NCBI GenBank assembly: GCA_029012445.1
Contig: JAQXMC010000005.1
Span: 1 to 64,000, forward strand
DNA length: 64,000 nt
Direction of reading: 5' to 3'
Source of the DNA: Oscillospiraceae bacterium
GTDB taxonomy: Bacteria > Bacillota > Clostridia > Oscillospirales > Acutalibacteraceae
Shown here: positions 23,884 to 33,676 of the stretch, piece after piece
Layout of the letters: every line of letters begins with the position of its first letter
How positions within the stretch are numbered: position 1 is the stretch's first letter
Notes under the pieces: model-generated
What the model was told of the DNA's origin: nothing
The model's input: the letters and a program-made list of their open reading frames with translations, nothing else
Database searches by the model: none
Made by a program: the position numbers and the translations under genes

Positions 23884-25113
23884 TCAGAACGCCCAGTTAC
23901 CGTCCTTGAATATCCGGACAGTCTTTCCGTTTCTGCATTTGGCTTCTATTGAAAGATCAGCAGTGCCGATCATGAAGTCCTCATGGACTATTGAATCATT
24001 AACACCCATTTCATGAACTTGTTCAAGAGTGTAATTGTGATAATCCTTTATTATCTCCATAAAGCCTGTTCCCAAAGCGAGATGACACGCCGCATTTTCG
24101 TCAAACAGCGTGTTATAGAAAAGTATTCCGCTGTTTCTGATGGGAGAGTCATATGGAACAAGCGCACATTCACCGAGATAAGCTGAGCCTTCATCCATTG
24201 CGATGAGCTTTTTGAGAAGCTCCTCGTTCTTTTCGGCTTTGCAGTCAACGGCTTTTCCGCCCTCAAAGGTTATTGAGAAATTTTCAATCAGCTGCCCCTG
24301 ATAGGAAAGCGGCTTTGATGAATATACTATTCCCTCGGCTCTGCCTTTCATCGGCGAAGTGAAACACTCCTCTGACGGGATATTCGGATTATATTCAATT
24401 CCGGATATCGTCCTTTCACTGCCGCCGCAAAACTGCGAATTTGGAATGAGTCCGACCGTGAAATCTGTTCCGTTTGAGGCAGTATAATGCAGTTCCTCTA
24501 TGTCAAGGCTGTTGAGATATTCGCATCTTGCGTGGACATCGTCGTTATGCTTCTTCCAGTTTTCGACAGGGTCGCTATCCTCTGAAACTCTAGAGGTATA
24601 GAGTATTGCTTCCCAAAGCTTTTCAACAGCCTGTGAGACTTTAAGCTCCGGGAACACCTTTTTCGCCCACGCTTTTCCCGGAACGGCGGCTATGCACCAC
24701 TGCTGTTTTCCCTCCGTCATGTCGCGGTAGGGCTTGATGATCTTATATCTGTTCTGATGTCCCTTTGCCATCTTCTCCTGATTTATGCCGTTAAGGCCGT
24801 CGGGATCCTCGGAAAGCAACCATATTTTGCAAGGCAGAACATCAACCTCATGCTTTAGCTTTTCTTCCTCCCACTTTTCAACGGTCGAAAGAGTTTTAAC
24901 GCTTCTGTAACGGACATGGAGCTTTTGAAGCGGCTGATATGACCACTCGACGCTGACCTTCCCGGCGCCGGCCTTATAGCACTCGTCAACCAGCATTTTC
25001 ACAAATTCGGGTTGGTCAAGCTCCGCGTTTATTATAACCTCCTGCCCTTTCCGTATATTCACACCCATGACGGCAATAAGCTTAGCATATTTTCTTAAAA
25101 CGAATTTTTTCAT
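23884..25113 (-). CDS. M29-family metallo-aminopeptidase (PepS/AmpS-like)
   Basis: A 409-aa cytosolic exopeptidase of the thermophilic-aminopeptidase family M29, which removes N-terminal residues using two metal ions. Recognisable parts are KYAKLIAVMGVNIRKGQEVIINAELDQPEFVKMLVDE at the start, GLIPNSQFCGGSERTISGIEYNPNIPSEECFTSP in the middle, and the C-terminal metal-site region NEELLKKLIAMDEGSAYLGECALVPYDSPI, LFDENAACHLALG and NDSIVHEDFMIGTADL. These hold the glutamates and histidines of the metal site. Full length. It is monocistronic with its own promoter and convergent with ileS. Confidence 0.9.
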   Translation of the reverse strand: MKKFVLRKYAKLIAVMGVNIRKGQEVIINAELDQPEFVKMLVDECYKAGAGKVSVEWSYQPLQKLHVRYRSVKTLSTVEKWEEEKLKHEVDVLPCKIWLLSEDPDGLNGINQEKMAKGHQNRYKIIKPYRDMTEGKQQWCIAAVPGKAWAKKVFPELKVSQAVEKLWEAILYTSRVSEDSDPVENWKKHNDDVHARCEYLNSLDIEELHYTASNGTDFTVGLIPNSQFCGGSERTISGIEYNPNIPSEECFTSPMKGRAEGIVYSSKPLSYQGQLIENFSITFEGGKAVDCKAEKNEELLKKLIAMDEGSAYLGECALVPYDSPIRNSGILFYNTLFDENAACHLALGTGFMEIIKDYHNYTLEQVHEMGVNDSIVHEDFMIGTADLSIEAKCRNGKTVRIFKDGNWAF

Positions 25114-25144
25114 TGCGCTCTTCCTTTCGGCTTTGATTTTCTAT

Positions 25145-25173
25145 ATTTTAGCACCGAAAGCATAAAATGTAAA
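25145..25173 (-). promoter_or_regulatory. Promoter of the M29 aminopeptidase gene
   Basis: On the minus strand, TTTACA (25168-25173), 17 bp, TAAAAT (25145-25150), 31 nt before the start codon. Confidence 0.6.
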
Positions 25174-25241
25174 TAGTATTGACATTTATCTTATAATCTG
25201 CGTTCAGTTGTATCTTTTGATACAGTTTATGATAGATAAAA

Positions 25242-25273
25242 ACCCGTGCGTACCTGAAACGGAACACACGGGT
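25242..25273 (-). terminator. Terminator of the hrcA-grpE-dnaK-dnaJ operon
   Basis: On the minus strand, ACCCGTG...CACGGGT (25267-25273 with 25242-25248), followed by a T-rich run. It starts 8 nt after the dnaJ stop. Confidence 0.8.
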
Positions 25274-25280
25274 CAAAATA

Positions 25281-26486
25281 TTAAAATTTATCTTTCATTC
25301 TGTCAAAGAAGCTCTTTTTGTCGTCGCTCGCCGAGCCGTCGTTAATATTGTTTTTCGGCTTGTTAGGCAAGCTGTCGTTGAAGCGCTTGAGCATATCCCT
25401 CTGCTCACGGCTGAGATTTTTCGGAACATCAACCACAATCCGAACAAACTGGTCGCCCTTTGAACGCTGATTGACGCGCTGAATGCCTCTCGAGCGAAGC
25501 CTGAACACCTCGCCGGGCTGTGTGCCGGCGGGAAGCTCAAATTTGACCTTGCCGTCAAGTGTGGGGATATAAAGCGTGTCGCCCAACGCCGCCTGAGCGA
25601 ATGTGACCGTCTCATCAAGCCAGACATCATAGCCGTCTCTTGTGAAAAATGGGTGCGGTCTGACATTGACTCTGATGAGAAGGTTGCCGCTCGGACCGCC
25701 GTTTGCGCCCTTGTTGCCCGCGCCGCTCATCTGAATCGACTGACCGTCGTCAATACCGGCCGGAATGTTCACATTGACAGTGCTTCTGGTCGTCATAAAG
25801 CCTGTTCCTCTGCACTTCGGGCAGGGATTTGTTATGACCTTTCCTCTGCCGCCGCAGGCCGGGCAGGTGTTCGATGTATTTATAACGCCGAACGGAGTCC
25901 TTTGCTGAGTTGTTACCTGACCGGTACCGTTGCAGGTCTTGCAGGTTTCGGCATTGGTTCCCGGAGCCGCACCCGAGCCTTTGCACTTATCGCAAAGGTC
26001 AACTCTGTTGACAGTCACGGTGCGCTGACAGCCCTTGGCCGCCTCTTCAAACGAGATCGTTATGCTTGACTGAATATCGCTGCCGCGCCTCGGTCCGTTC
26101 GGGTTGGATCTTCTTGAGCTTCCGCCGAAGCCGCCGAACATTCCGCCGAGAATATCGCCGAGGTCAAAATCCATTCCGTCTCCGAAGCCGCCGAATCCGC
26201 CAAAGCCGCCGAAGCCGCCTCCGGCTCCGGCTCCGCCTGCTCCCGCGCCGTAGTTCGGATCGACGCCGGCATGACCGAACTGATCATAGCGTTTTCTCTT
26301 GTTTGCGTCCGACAGGACTTCATAGGCTTCGTTAGCCTCTTTAAACTTTTCCTCCGCCGCTTTATCGCCGGGGTTGAGATCGGGGTGATACTTTTTCGCA
26401 AGCTTTCTGTACGCTTTTTTTATCTCATCCTCGCTGGCAGTTTTGCTGACGCCGAGGACTTCATAGTAATCTCTTTTGTTAGCCAT
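25281..26486 (-). CDS. dnaJ: Chaperone protein DnaJ (type I Hsp40)
   Basis: A 401-aa co-chaperone that delivers substrates to DnaK and stimulates its ATPase. The J domain (1-70) holds [10 protein letters not shown] with the HPD tripeptide. It is followed by a Gly/Phe-rich linker, then a zinc domain with four CxxCxGxG-type repeats ([42 protein letters not shown]) and the C-terminal substrate-binding domains. I chose ATG 26486 ([12 protein letters not shown], with AAAGGA upstream) over the in-frame GTG six codons earlier. Last gene of the heat-shock operon. Confidence 0.97.
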   Translation of the reverse strand: MANKRDYYEVLGVSKTASEDEIKKAYRKLAKKYHPDLNPGDKAAEEKFKEANEAYEVLSDANKRKRYDQFGHAGVDPNYGAGAGGAGAGGGFGGFGGFGGFGDGMDFDLGDILGGMFGGFGGSSRRSNPNGPRRGSDIQSSITISFEEAAKGCQRTVTVNRVDLCDKCKGSGAAPGTNAETCKTCNGTGQVTTQQRTPFGVINTSNTCPACGGRGKVITNPCPKCRGTGFMTTRSTVNVNIPAGIDDGQSIQMSGAGNKGANGGPSGNLLIRVNVRPHPFFTRDGYDVWLDETVTFAQAALGDTLYIPTLDGKVKFELPAGTQPGEVFRLRSRGIQRVNQRSKGDQFVRIVVDVPKNLSREQRDMLKRFNDSLPNKPKNNINDGSASDDKKSFFDRMKDKF

Positions 26487-26524
26487 ATATAAGTATCCTT
26501 TCACACATCGGATAGATGCTTCAT

Positions 26525-26640
26525 GTGTTACGGGGGATTTCCCGCTTTACAAGGCGCATGGGCGGATCGTTAAGTCCGCCCCGCGCCGATCGGTTGCGCC
26601 GGATACCGGAAAATCAGCTTTTCCTGATCGGGCGTAACAC
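26525..26640. repeat. Multi-branched palindromic element between dnaK and dnaJ
   Basis: The outer arms GTGTTACG (26525-26532) and CGTAACAC (26633-26640) are exact complements. Between them stand GGGCGGA/TCCGCCC, a CGCGCC/GGTTGCGC arm and GGAAAA/TTTTCC with loop TCAGC. The plan (outer stem plus three arms, one of them GGAAAA/TTTTCC) resembles the family B cloverleafs in inverted orientation. It fills the 164-nt dnaK-dnaJ gap, so it is transcribed with the operon and could process or stabilise the mRNA, or lower dnaJ relative to dnaK. Confidence 0.55.
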
Positions 26641-26650
26641 TATTAACATA

Positions 26651-28519
26651 TTATTCTGCGTCAGTGAAGTTTGCGTCTGTGTAGCCGCCGTTATTGCTGT
26701 TGCCGCCGTTCTGATCGAAGCCTGCGCCCATGTTGGGATCATAGCCGCCGTTCATGTTGGGATCGCCCTGCGGATTCTGCTGAGCCTGAGAAGCCTTATA
26801 AAGCTTGTCGGATATCTCATAGAACTTAGCCTGGAGAGCCTCCTGCTCGCTCTTGATGAGATTTATATCCTGGCCCTTGAGAGCATTCTTGAGCGACTCG
26901 ATCTTAGCTTCAAGATCCGACTTGTCGGCTGCGTCAAACTTGCTGCCCTCCTCGTTGAGGATCTTTTCGCACTGATAGACCATCTGATCGGCAGCGTTTC
27001 TCGTGTCAACCTCTTCACGGCGCTTCTTGTCTTCCTCTGCGTATTGCTCAGCGTCTCTGACAGCCTTGTCAATATCGTCCTTGGACATATTGCTCGATGC
27101 GGTGATAGAAATTGCCTGCTCCTTGCCGGTGCCGAGATCCTTAGCCGAAACATGAACAATACCGTTAGCGTCTATATCAAATGTAACCTCGATCTGCGGG
27201 GTGCCTCTTCTTGCGGGAAGTATGCCGTCAAGATGGAACATACCGATCGACTTGTTGTCTTTTGCAAATTCTCTTTCGCCCTGAAGAACATTGTTCTCAA
27301 CAGAAGTCTGATTATCAGCGGCAGTTGAGAATATCTGGCTCTTCTTTGGGGGTCTAGTCGTATTTCTCTCTATGATCTTGGTGCTGATGCCGCCCATTGT
27401 CTCAATGCCGAGTGAAAGCGGTGTGACATCGAGAAGAAGAAGGCCTTTGACATCGCCGCCGAGAACGCCGCCCTGAAGCGAAGCGCCGATTGCAACGCAC
27501 TCATCGGGGTTGATGCCCTTGAACGGCTCCTTGCCGATGAACTTCTTGATAGCCTCGTTGACAGCGGGAATTCTTGATGAACCGCCGACCATAAGGACCT
27601 TATCAATTTCGCTTGTCTTTAAGCCTGAGTCTGAAAGAGCCTGACGAACGGGGCCCATCGTTGACTCAACAAGGTCAGCCGTCAGCTCGTTGAACTTAGC
27701 TCTCGTGAGAGTTGCCTCAAGGTGCTTCGGACCGTTAGCGTCAGCAGTGATGAACGGAAGTGAGATCGAAGATGATGTGACGCTTGAAAGCTCGATCTTT
27801 GCCTTTTCGGCCGCTTCCTTAATTCTCTGCATAGCCATCTTATCTGAGCGAAGGTCTATGCCCTGCTCGCTCTTGAACTGATTGACGAGCCAATCCATGA
27901 TCCTCTGGTCGAAGTCGTCGCCGCCGAGACGGTTGTTACCGGCTGTTGCGAGAACTTCCTGAACGCCGTCGCCCATTTCGATGATAGAAACATCAAATGT
28001 ACCGCCGCCAAGGTCATAGACCATGACTTTCTGATCGTTTTCCTTATCAATACCGTAAGCAAGAGCTGCAGCTGTCGGCTCGTTGATGATTCTCTTGACA
28101 TCGAGGCCTGCAATTCTGCCTGCGTCCTTGGTTGCCTGTCTTTGCGCGTCTGTGAAGTACGCGGGAACTGTGATAACGGCTTCGGTTACCTTTTCGCCGA
28201 GATATGCTTCAGCGTCGCCCTTGAGCTTCTGAAGGATCATAGCCGAGATTTCCTGCGGCGTGTAAGCCTTGCCGTCAATGTTTACCTTGTAATCCGAGCC
28301 CATCTGTCTCTTGATGGAAGAAACCGTTCTTTCGGGGTTGGTGATAGCCTGTCTCTTTGCGACCTGGCCGACGAGTCTTTCGCCCGTCTTTGAGAAAGCA
28401 ACGACTGACGGCGTTGTTCTTGCGCCCTCGGCGTTAGCGATAACTACCGGCTCGCCGCCTTCAATGACTGCTACGCATGAGTTTGTTGTACCTAAATCAA
28501 TACCAATAATCTTTGACAT
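26651..28519 (-). CDS. dnaK: Chaperone protein DnaK (Hsp70)
   Basis: A 622-aa Hsp70. The ATPase domain starts [15 protein letters not shown], with [29 protein letters not shown] and [13 protein letters not shown]. The linker [15 protein letters not shown] and the substrate-binding domain follow. The tail is rich in Gly, Asn, Asp and Gln and ends NFTDAE rather than the common EEVD-like or DDK end. It folds or refolds client proteins with DnaJ and GrpE. Third gene of the CIRCE-controlled operon, starting 45 nt after grpE, with the large palindromic element between it and dnaJ. Confidence 0.98.
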   Translation of the reverse strand: MSKIIGIDLGTTNSCVAVIEGGEPVVIANAEGARTTPSVVAFSKTGERLVGQVAKRQAITNPERTVSSIKRQMGSDYKVNIDGKAYTPQEISAMILQKLKGDAEAYLGEKVTEAVITVPAYFTDAQRQATKDAGRIAGLDVKRIINEPTAAALAYGIDKENDQKVMVYDLGGGTFDVSIIEMGDGVQEVLATAGNNRLGGDDFDQRIMDWLVNQFKSEQGIDLRSDKMAMQRIKEAAEKAKIELSSVTSSSISLPFITADANGPKHLEATLTRAKFNELTADLVESTMGPVRQALSDSGLKTSEIDKVLMVGGSSRIPAVNEAIKKFIGKEPFKGINPDECVAIGASLQGGVLGGDVKGLLLLDVTPLSLGIETMGGISTKIIERNTTRPPKKSQIFSTAADNQTSVENNVLQGEREFAKDNKSIGMFHLDGILPARRGTPQIEVTFDIDANGIVHVSAKDLGTGKEQAISITASSNMSKDDIDKAVRDAEQYAEEDKKRREEVDTRNAADQMVYQCEKILNEEGSKFDAADKSDLEAKIESLKNALKGQDINLIKSEQEALQAKFYEISDKLYKASQAQQNPQGDPNMNGGYDPNMGAGFDQNGGNSNNGGYTDANFTDAE

Positions 28520-28564
28520 AATAAATTCCTCCGATATTTCAATTATTATAGTATATTATGCTTT

Positions 28565-29137
28565 TTAGTTTGCGACCTTGACCATTGCGTGTCTTAAAAC
28601 TCTGTCGCCGAGTTTATATCCCTTTGAGAAAACATCTGCAACGACATTCTCTTCAAGGCTTTCATCTTCACAATGCATCACTGCGTTATAAAGATTGGGA
28701 TCGAATTTGTCGCCGACCTCGCCGAAAGGCTCAACTCCGAGCTTGCTCAGAAGAGCGCTGAAGCTTTGGAATGTCATTTCAACACCCTTTTTGTACGCTT
28801 CAAAATCAGCTGAATCGTTCATCGCCGCTCTTTCAAAGTTGTCGAGCACCGAAAGTATCTCGGTCAGCACCTTGGCCTTGCAGTCGCCGAAGATAGCCTC
28901 CTTTTCTTTCTGAGTCCTCTTTCTGAAGTTATCATATTCAGCCAGAGTTCTGATATGCGCTTCCTTTGCGGCGTCAAGCTCTTTCCGGAGCTTTTCGAGC
29001 TTCGTCTGTTCTTCGCTTTTTTCGTCGGGAGCCTCTTTCTTTTCTTTTTCTGTCTCCTCAGCCTCCGGCGTTTCGGCCTCATTCATTTCCATTTTTTTCT
29101 CTTCTTTTTCTTCTTGCTGTTTTTCTTTCTTTGCCAT
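28565..29137 (-). CDS. grpE: Nucleotide exchange factor GrpE
   Basis: About 190 aa. The N-terminal 60 residues are very acidic and lysine-rich (disordered). A long coiled coil (LEKLRKELDAAKEAHIRTLAEYDNFRKRTQKE) and the C-terminal beta domain (FGEVGDKFDPNLYNAVM, VFSKGYKLGDRVLRHAMVKVAN) follow. The last motif is the GrpE signature. It releases ADP from DnaK. I chose ATG 29137 (MAKKEKQQ) with AGGAGA upstream; the longer in-frame start would overlap hrcA. Confidence 0.95.
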   Translation of the reverse strand: MAKKEKQQEEKEEKKMEMNEAETPEAEETEKEKKEAPDEKSEEQTKLEKLRKELDAAKEAHIRTLAEYDNFRKRTQKEKEAIFGDCKAKVLTEILSVLDNFERAAMNDSADFEAYKKGVEMTFQSFSALLSKLGVEPFGEVGDKFDPNLYNAVMHCEDESLEENVVADVFSKGYKLGDRVLRHAMVKVAN

Positions 29138-29150
29138 TACCTCATCTCCT

Positions 29151-30182
29151 CTATTCTTCACTTTCAAGAGTATCCGTTATAAGCCGACCGACAAGATCCG
29201 TTATAAATCTGACCTTCGGAATCAGCTTGGCATAGTCGAGCCTTGTCGGACCGATAATGCCTATCGCTCCGCCGTCGTGACCCTGAATGGAATACCTTGA
29301 AATTATCATTGTCGAGTTTTCAAGCTGTCTATACATATTCTCGGCGCCTATTATGACCTGAAGACTGCTTTTCGTTGACGACATCACTCTTTCAAGCTTA
29401 TCGTCGTCAGTCAGGAAGTCCATCATCTCATAAGCGTTTGAACTGTATTCCCTGTGATTCAGAAGATTCTGTCTGCCGTTGAGTCTGACCTCGGCCTGCA
29501 CCGCCTGATTTGCCAGATCCGAAAGGGCGACAAACAGCGGCGACATTATGAGAGCGTTTGCACCGAGCGAAGCCACCAAGGTCTGTATCATTACCATTCC
29601 GATATCGGCCACATGCATACCGATGAATTTTTCGTTCACTATGCGGTAAAATTCGTCGATCATCTCTTTTGTCAGCGGAACATCTATTTTGCACACGCTG
29701 TCTTTGATGATACCGGTCGAAGTCATCAGAACGATCATCGCTACTCTGCCGCCTATCGGCACAAGCTCAACTCTTTTGACCAGGGCGCCTGCGTCCGTCG
29801 GAGTCGTTGCAACGATGGTGCAGTTTGTCATTTTCGCCAAAAGCTCGCTCGCCTTTTCAAGAAGCTTTTCGGGATCGCCTATATTATTGCCAATCGCACG
29901 GCGAATCTGCTTTTTTTCTTCTTCGTCAAGCGCGCTCTCGCTCATCAGATTATCAACATAATAACGATAGCCTTTCTGAGTGGGAACCCGGCCTGCCGAA
30001 GCGTGCGGCTGGGCAAGATAGCCCATCTCGGCGAGATCGGACATCTCGTTTCTTATGGTGGCGGACGAAACGGAGAACGGCAAATATTCCATCAAGGCTT
30101 TTGATCCGATAGGCTCGCCCGTGGAGACGTAAAGCTCAACTATCGTTGAAAGAATTTTCTTCTTTCTTTCCGTCAATTCCAT
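29151..30182 (-). CDS. hrcA: Heat-inducible transcription repressor HrcA
   Basis: A 343-aa repressor that binds the CIRCE operator. A winged helix at the N-terminus (MELTERKKKILSTIVELYVSTGEPIGSKALMEYL, then SSATIRNEMSDLAEMGYLAQPHASAGRVPTQKGYRYYVD) is followed by the GAF-like domain, with YSIQGHDGGAIGIIGPTRLDYAKLI near the C-terminus. HrcA needs GroE for activity in other Firmicutes; no groE lies in this window. First gene of the operon, directly behind the CIRCE element, so it represses itself. Confidence 0.97.
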   Translation of the reverse strand: MELTERKKKILSTIVELYVSTGEPIGSKALMEYLPFSVSSATIRNEMSDLAEMGYLAQPHASAGRVPTQKGYRYYVDNLMSESALDEEEKKQIRRAIGNNIGDPEKLLEKASELLAKMTNCTIVATTPTDAGALVKRVELVPIGGRVAMIVLMTSTGIIKDSVCKIDVPLTKEMIDEFYRIVNEKFIGMHVADIGMVMIQTLVASLGANALIMSPLFVALSDLANQAVQAEVRLNGRQNLLNHREYSSNAYEMMDFLTDDDKLERVMSSTKSSLQVIIGAENMYRQLENSTMIISRYSIQGHDGGAIGIIGPTRLDYAKLIPKVRFITDLVGRLITDTLESEE

Positions 30183-30201
30183 TTCCTCACCTCATTATGT
30201 T

Positions 30202-30268
30202 TTAGCAGTCTCGGTGTTAGAGTGCTAACTCATGCTCATAATATACTACGGGTGCTAACTTTTGTCAA
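30202..30268 (-). promoter_or_regulatory. hrcA promoter with CIRCE operator
   Basis: On the minus strand the -35 TTGACA (30263-30268) and -10 TATATT (30240-30245) are exactly 17 bp apart. Downstream lies CIRCE: TTAGCACTC (30220-30228), nine bases, GACTGCTAA (30202-30210), one mismatch to the perfect inverted repeat. HrcA bound there would block initiation. A further half-site-like TTAGCACCC lies in the promoter spacer. Confidence 0.93.
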
Positions 30269-30436
30269 GGGTTTTTCAAAAAAATTTTTCAACTTTTTTC
30301 CGAACGCGCGCAAAAGCACTGATTTAAAGCTTTGGGCGGCAATAAGCAACCGAAAGATTTTATATATCAGGCGTCAAAAAATGCCCTGAACTCAATATAT
30401 CGGAATTTACTTTTGCATACTATTATATAATAAGCA

Positions 30437-30464
30437 GCGGCCGCGCTATTCAAAGCGCAGCCGC
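30437..30464 (-). terminator. Hairpin downstream of the LRR gene cluster
   Basis: GCGGCTGCGC with GCGCGGCCGC (minus strand), nine pairs around one mismatch, 18 nt after the LRR stop. It is not followed by a clear T-run. The remaining gap up to the hrcA promoter (30269-30436) shows nothing else I can support. Confidence 0.5.
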
Positions 30465-30481
30465 AGAAAGATATAAGTTTA

Positions 30482-32103
30482 TTATTTTATTTCCACAAAT
30501 TTCAGCTTGGCTTTCTTAGCGAACTTTTGAGCCGTTGAGTTTTTGTAGCCGTAGACGGTAATTTTCTTGCCCTTGAAAGAACCCCAGTAATAAGGCATTT
30601 CGCAATTCTTGTTCTTGACGGTTATGGATTTCAAAGTATCAAGTTCCGGAACATCGCTTATTTTCTTGACCGATTTTGAGAAAACGATGTCTCTGATATT
30701 TGATTTCCAAAAAACAACGTCAGGGACTCTCTTTACCTTATCGGAAAATGTCAGCTTTTTAAGATGCTTTGTTCCGACAAAAGAGTATTCTGAGATTGAT
30801 TTCACCGTTGACGGCATCTTATATTCCTTGGTTTCCTTGCCCGAAAGATAGCAATAGATTTTCGTTTTGTCCTTATTGAAAAGGACGCCGCCCTTTTGCG
30901 AGAAATACTTATTTCCGTCGGCGATTCTGAAGCCTGTCAAGCCGTAGCAGAAAGCGAATGCGCCGTCACCGACCTTTTCGAGCTTCTTCGGCAGCTTCAT
31001 TTTGCCCTCAAGAGACTTGCAGCCCCTAAAAGCTTTTTTCTTTATTGATTTAAGCGTTGACGGGAGCGTTATTTTTTTCAAGCTTTTGCAATCCTCAAAT
31101 GCGTTTTCTCCTATTAATTCAAGCTTTGGCGGAAGCGTTATCTTCTCTAACTTTGTGCAACACCTAAACGCACCCTCGCTGATAAATTTGACATTGCTCG
31201 GAAGCTTTATCTCCTTGAGAGACGAACAGCCGGAAAATGTGAAGGGATAAATGCCCGGATCAAACCCTTCCTTTGCTTTTATCTTTCCTTTGAATGTGAC
31301 CTTTTCAAGCTTTTTGCAGCCGGAAAATTTACACTCTCCTATTATAATATTATCAGGAAGAATGACCTCCTTAAGGTTCAAAAGCACCTGAAATCCCAAA
31401 TGTTCCTCTGACTCATATTCGCTGTAAAGCTCTTCTATTCCGTCGGAAACAACTATTTTTTTATGGTGTTCTCTTTCTTTGCTTTTCTTACTTTGTCAAG
31501 GATATAGTCGCCTACCCTTTTAATTGAATAGCCGCCCACTGTTGACGGCAGAGTGAGAACGCCGTTTTTTATTGCAGAAGGATTGACATACTGCAAGCAG
31601 GCATATTTTCTGACCGTGTCCGTTATCGTCAGAAAGTAGTCGGAGGTAATAATATGAATGACTTCGCCGGCATAGAAATCGTCTCGGTCAAACTTTTTCA
31701 ATTCCGACTTGGTTTTTGCGCTTATAATATTGCTGTAGCACTTTTTCTTCCCGTTGTCTGTTAAGACACGGAAATAATAAGTTGTGTTCGGCTTAATTGT
31801 GTTTTTATAATCATTTCTCAGCGTAAGAGCTGTCAGCTTGTAAAACATCGTATCGTTCTCAATTTGGCTGGTATCCATACTTTTCCAATGCATTTTGTCC
31901 GTACTGTATTCAAGGTAATAATTGTAACCTTGTATATTTTCATCATCAATATCCCAAGCGACTGTCACTCCGTTTTCGTCATTGCTCAGTATTCTTAAAT
32001 TCTTGACATTATCTTTCATTGCCGCAAAGGACGGTATCGACATTGAGCTTATAAGGATTATTAACATCAAAAAGCCCGCCGTCAGTCGTTTGAATTTGTT
32101 CAT
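30482..32103 (-). pseudogene. Secreted Fn3-like + leucine-rich-repeat (BspA-like) protein, frameshifted at a poly-A tract
   Basis: The first reading frame (32103-31453) encodes a signal peptide (MNKFKRLTAGFLMLIILISS, cleavage near SFAA) and a fibronectin-III-like domain (VTVAWDIDDENIQGYNYYLEYS, NTTYYFRVLTDNGKKKCYS). It stops at TAG 31453-31455, directly after A7 (31456-31462). The second frame continues from about 31455 with VVSDGIEELYSEYES and then LRR_5 modules to the same C-terminus as its two neighbours. Adding one A, or a -1 slip on the A AAA AAA heptamer that precedes the stop, joins them into one 540-aa protein. BspA-like LRRs mediate surface binding in other gut and oral bacteria. It could be a pseudogene, a slippage-controlled gene or a sequence error. 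Confidence 0.8.
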
Positions 32104-32124
32104 TGTTTTCCTCCTTGCTTTTAA

Positions 32125-32151
32125 CGGTACGCACCGAGACGGTGCGTACCG
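32125..32151. repeat. 12-bp perfect hairpin, copy 1 (between LRR genes)
   Basis: CGGTACGCACCG, three bases, CGGTGCGTACCG. The same 27 bp recur at 33634-33660, each just upstream of the AAGGAGG ribosome site of the next LRR gene and just after the stop of the previous one. There is no clear T-run on the minus strand. It is a weak terminator or an mRNA processing or stability hairpin that was duplicated with the genes. Confidence 0.7.
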
Positions 32152-32167
32152 AAAATTTTAATCTTCT

Positions 32168-33610
32168 TTATTTTATTTCCACAAATTTCAGCTTGGCTTT
32201 CTTGGCGAACTTCTGCGCCGTGGAATTTTTGTAGCCGTAGACGGTCATTTTCTTATTTATCCCGTTGCAGTAATAAGGCATATCGCATTTCGGGTTTCTG
32301 ACTGTCAGAGATTTCAGCTTTTTGCAGCCGTCAAAGGCAAAATCCTTTACTTGATTTATCGACTTCGGCAAAATGATAGTCTTGACCTTTGATTTATAAA
32401 AAGCATAAGAAGGCACTTTTTTCATCTTATCGGAAAGTGTGATCTTCTGAAGATATTTTGTTCCCGCAAATGCGTATGAGCTGACCGATTTCACCGTTGA
32501 GGGTACCTTGTATTCCTTGGTTTCCTTGCCCGAAAGGTAGCAATATATCTTTGTTTTGTCCTTATTGAAAAGGACGCCGCCCTTTTGTGAAAAATACTTA
32601 TTTCCGTCGGCTATTCTGAAGCCGGTTAAGCCTGAACAGAAAGCGAATGCGCCGTCGCCGACCTTTTCGAGCTTCTTCGGCAGCCTCATCTTGCCTGTCA
32701 GAGACTTGCAGCCATAGAACGCCTTATCTTCGATAACACGAACTTTATCGGGAATCTTTAAATTGCCTGATAAGGATTCACAGTAGGCAAAAGCGGCGAT
32801 GCCTATTGATGTGAGCTTCGACGGCAGTTTTATGCTTTTCAGATTTTTGCAGCCGGAAAAGGTCATGGTTTCGATTTTCTCAATATTTGTCGGAATATTT
32901 ATAGTTTCAAGCGAAACGCAATCACGAAAAGCCCTTTCTGATATTCTTTTGAGTTTTGACGGCAATTTTATGCTCTTCAGAGAAGTACAGTTCAAAAAGG
33001 CCGCATAATCAATAAATTCAACTTTATCGGGAATTTTGATTGACTTGAGCGAAGTGCAATAGGAAAACATTCCGGCGTCAATAGCTCTTAATGTTGACGG
33101 TAATGAAACCTTTGTCAGGTTTTTCAGGTCTGAAAATATACCGTGTATCGTTTTAACGCTGTATTCGTCGAGATAGAAGCTGTCCTTCGGTCTGTTAATC
33201 AGACCCATAACATCAAGCTGGGTTATCCCCTCTTCGACTTTAACTGATGTTATGGTGTCGGCGTTGCCGCTTTTCTTCAGATCTGCAAAAGGCTGGTATG
33301 CGTTTGTGTCAATATATATGCCTTTAACCTTATGTCCGTCTATCTTAGCCGGAATAACAAATGTTTTTCCGGTGTAGTTTTTATCGACAACTTTTTGAAT
33401 AACCGCCGTTCCGTCATCGTCAACAATATAAATAAATGTTCCGTTGGATTTTGACTTTTCGGTATTCGTATATTTTTGAATAATTGCCGCTCCGTCATCG
33501 TCAAAAGCATTATAATTTCCGTCATATTCAGATGCGAATGCGCCGGACGCCATTGAGACAACCGAAAATATGGTTAATATTGCTAAAAATAGTGATAGAA
33601 TTTTTTTCAT
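32168..33610 (-). CDS. Secreted BspA-like leucine-rich-repeat protein
   Basis: About 480 aa. Signal peptide MKKILSLFLAILTIFSVVSM with cleavage near AFA, then about 60 residues containing two near-copies of a DDDGTAVIQK-like segment. About ten LRR_5 modules follow (consensus L-x-x-I-x-L-P-x-x-L/V-x-x-I-x-x-x-A-F-x-x-C-x-x-L), including a non-repeat insert GNKYFSQKGGVLFNKDKTKI. The C-terminus is YGYKNSTAQKFAKKAKLKFV. The insert and tail are shared with both neighbours. I chose ATG 33610, eight bases after AAGGAGG, over an upstream ATG. There is no cell-wall anchor, so it is probably released or loosely bound. Its ligand is unknown. Confidence 0.88.
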   Translation of the reverse strand: MKKILSLFLAILTIFSVVSMASGAFASEYDGNYNAFDDDGAAIIQKYTNTEKSKSNGTFIYIVDDDGTAVIQKVVDKNYTGKTFVIPAKIDGHKVKGIYIDTNAYQPFADLKKSGNADTITSVKVEEGITQLDVMGLINRPKDSFYLDEYSVKTIHGIFSDLKNLTKVSLPSTLRAIDAGMFSYCTSLKSIKIPDKVEFIDYAAFLNCTSLKSIKLPSKLKRISERAFRDCVSLETINIPTNIEKIETMTFSGCKNLKSIKLPSKLTSIGIAAFAYCESLSGNLKIPDKVRVIEDKAFYGCKSLTGKMRLPKKLEKVGDGAFAFCSGLTGFRIADGNKYFSQKGGVLFNKDKTKIYCYLSGKETKEYKVPSTVKSVSSYAFAGTKYLQKITLSDKMKKVPSYAFYKSKVKTIILPKSINQVKDFAFDGCKKLKSLTVRNPKCDMPYYCNGINKKMTVYGYKNSTAQKFAKKAKLKFVEIK

Positions 33611-33633
33611 ATTGTTTTCCTCCTTGCTTTTAA

Positions 33634-33660
33634 CGGTACGCACCGAGACGGTGCGTACCG
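33634..33660. repeat. 12-bp perfect hairpin, copy 2 (between LRR genes)
   Basis: Identical to 32125-32151: CGGTACGCACCG/CGGTGCGTACCG with loop AGA. Flanking bases (TTTTCCTCCTTGCTTTTAA before it on the plus strand) are also conserved, showing that the intergenic region was duplicated along with the LRR genes. Confidence 0.7.
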
Positions 33661-33676
33661 AAAAAATTAATCTTCT

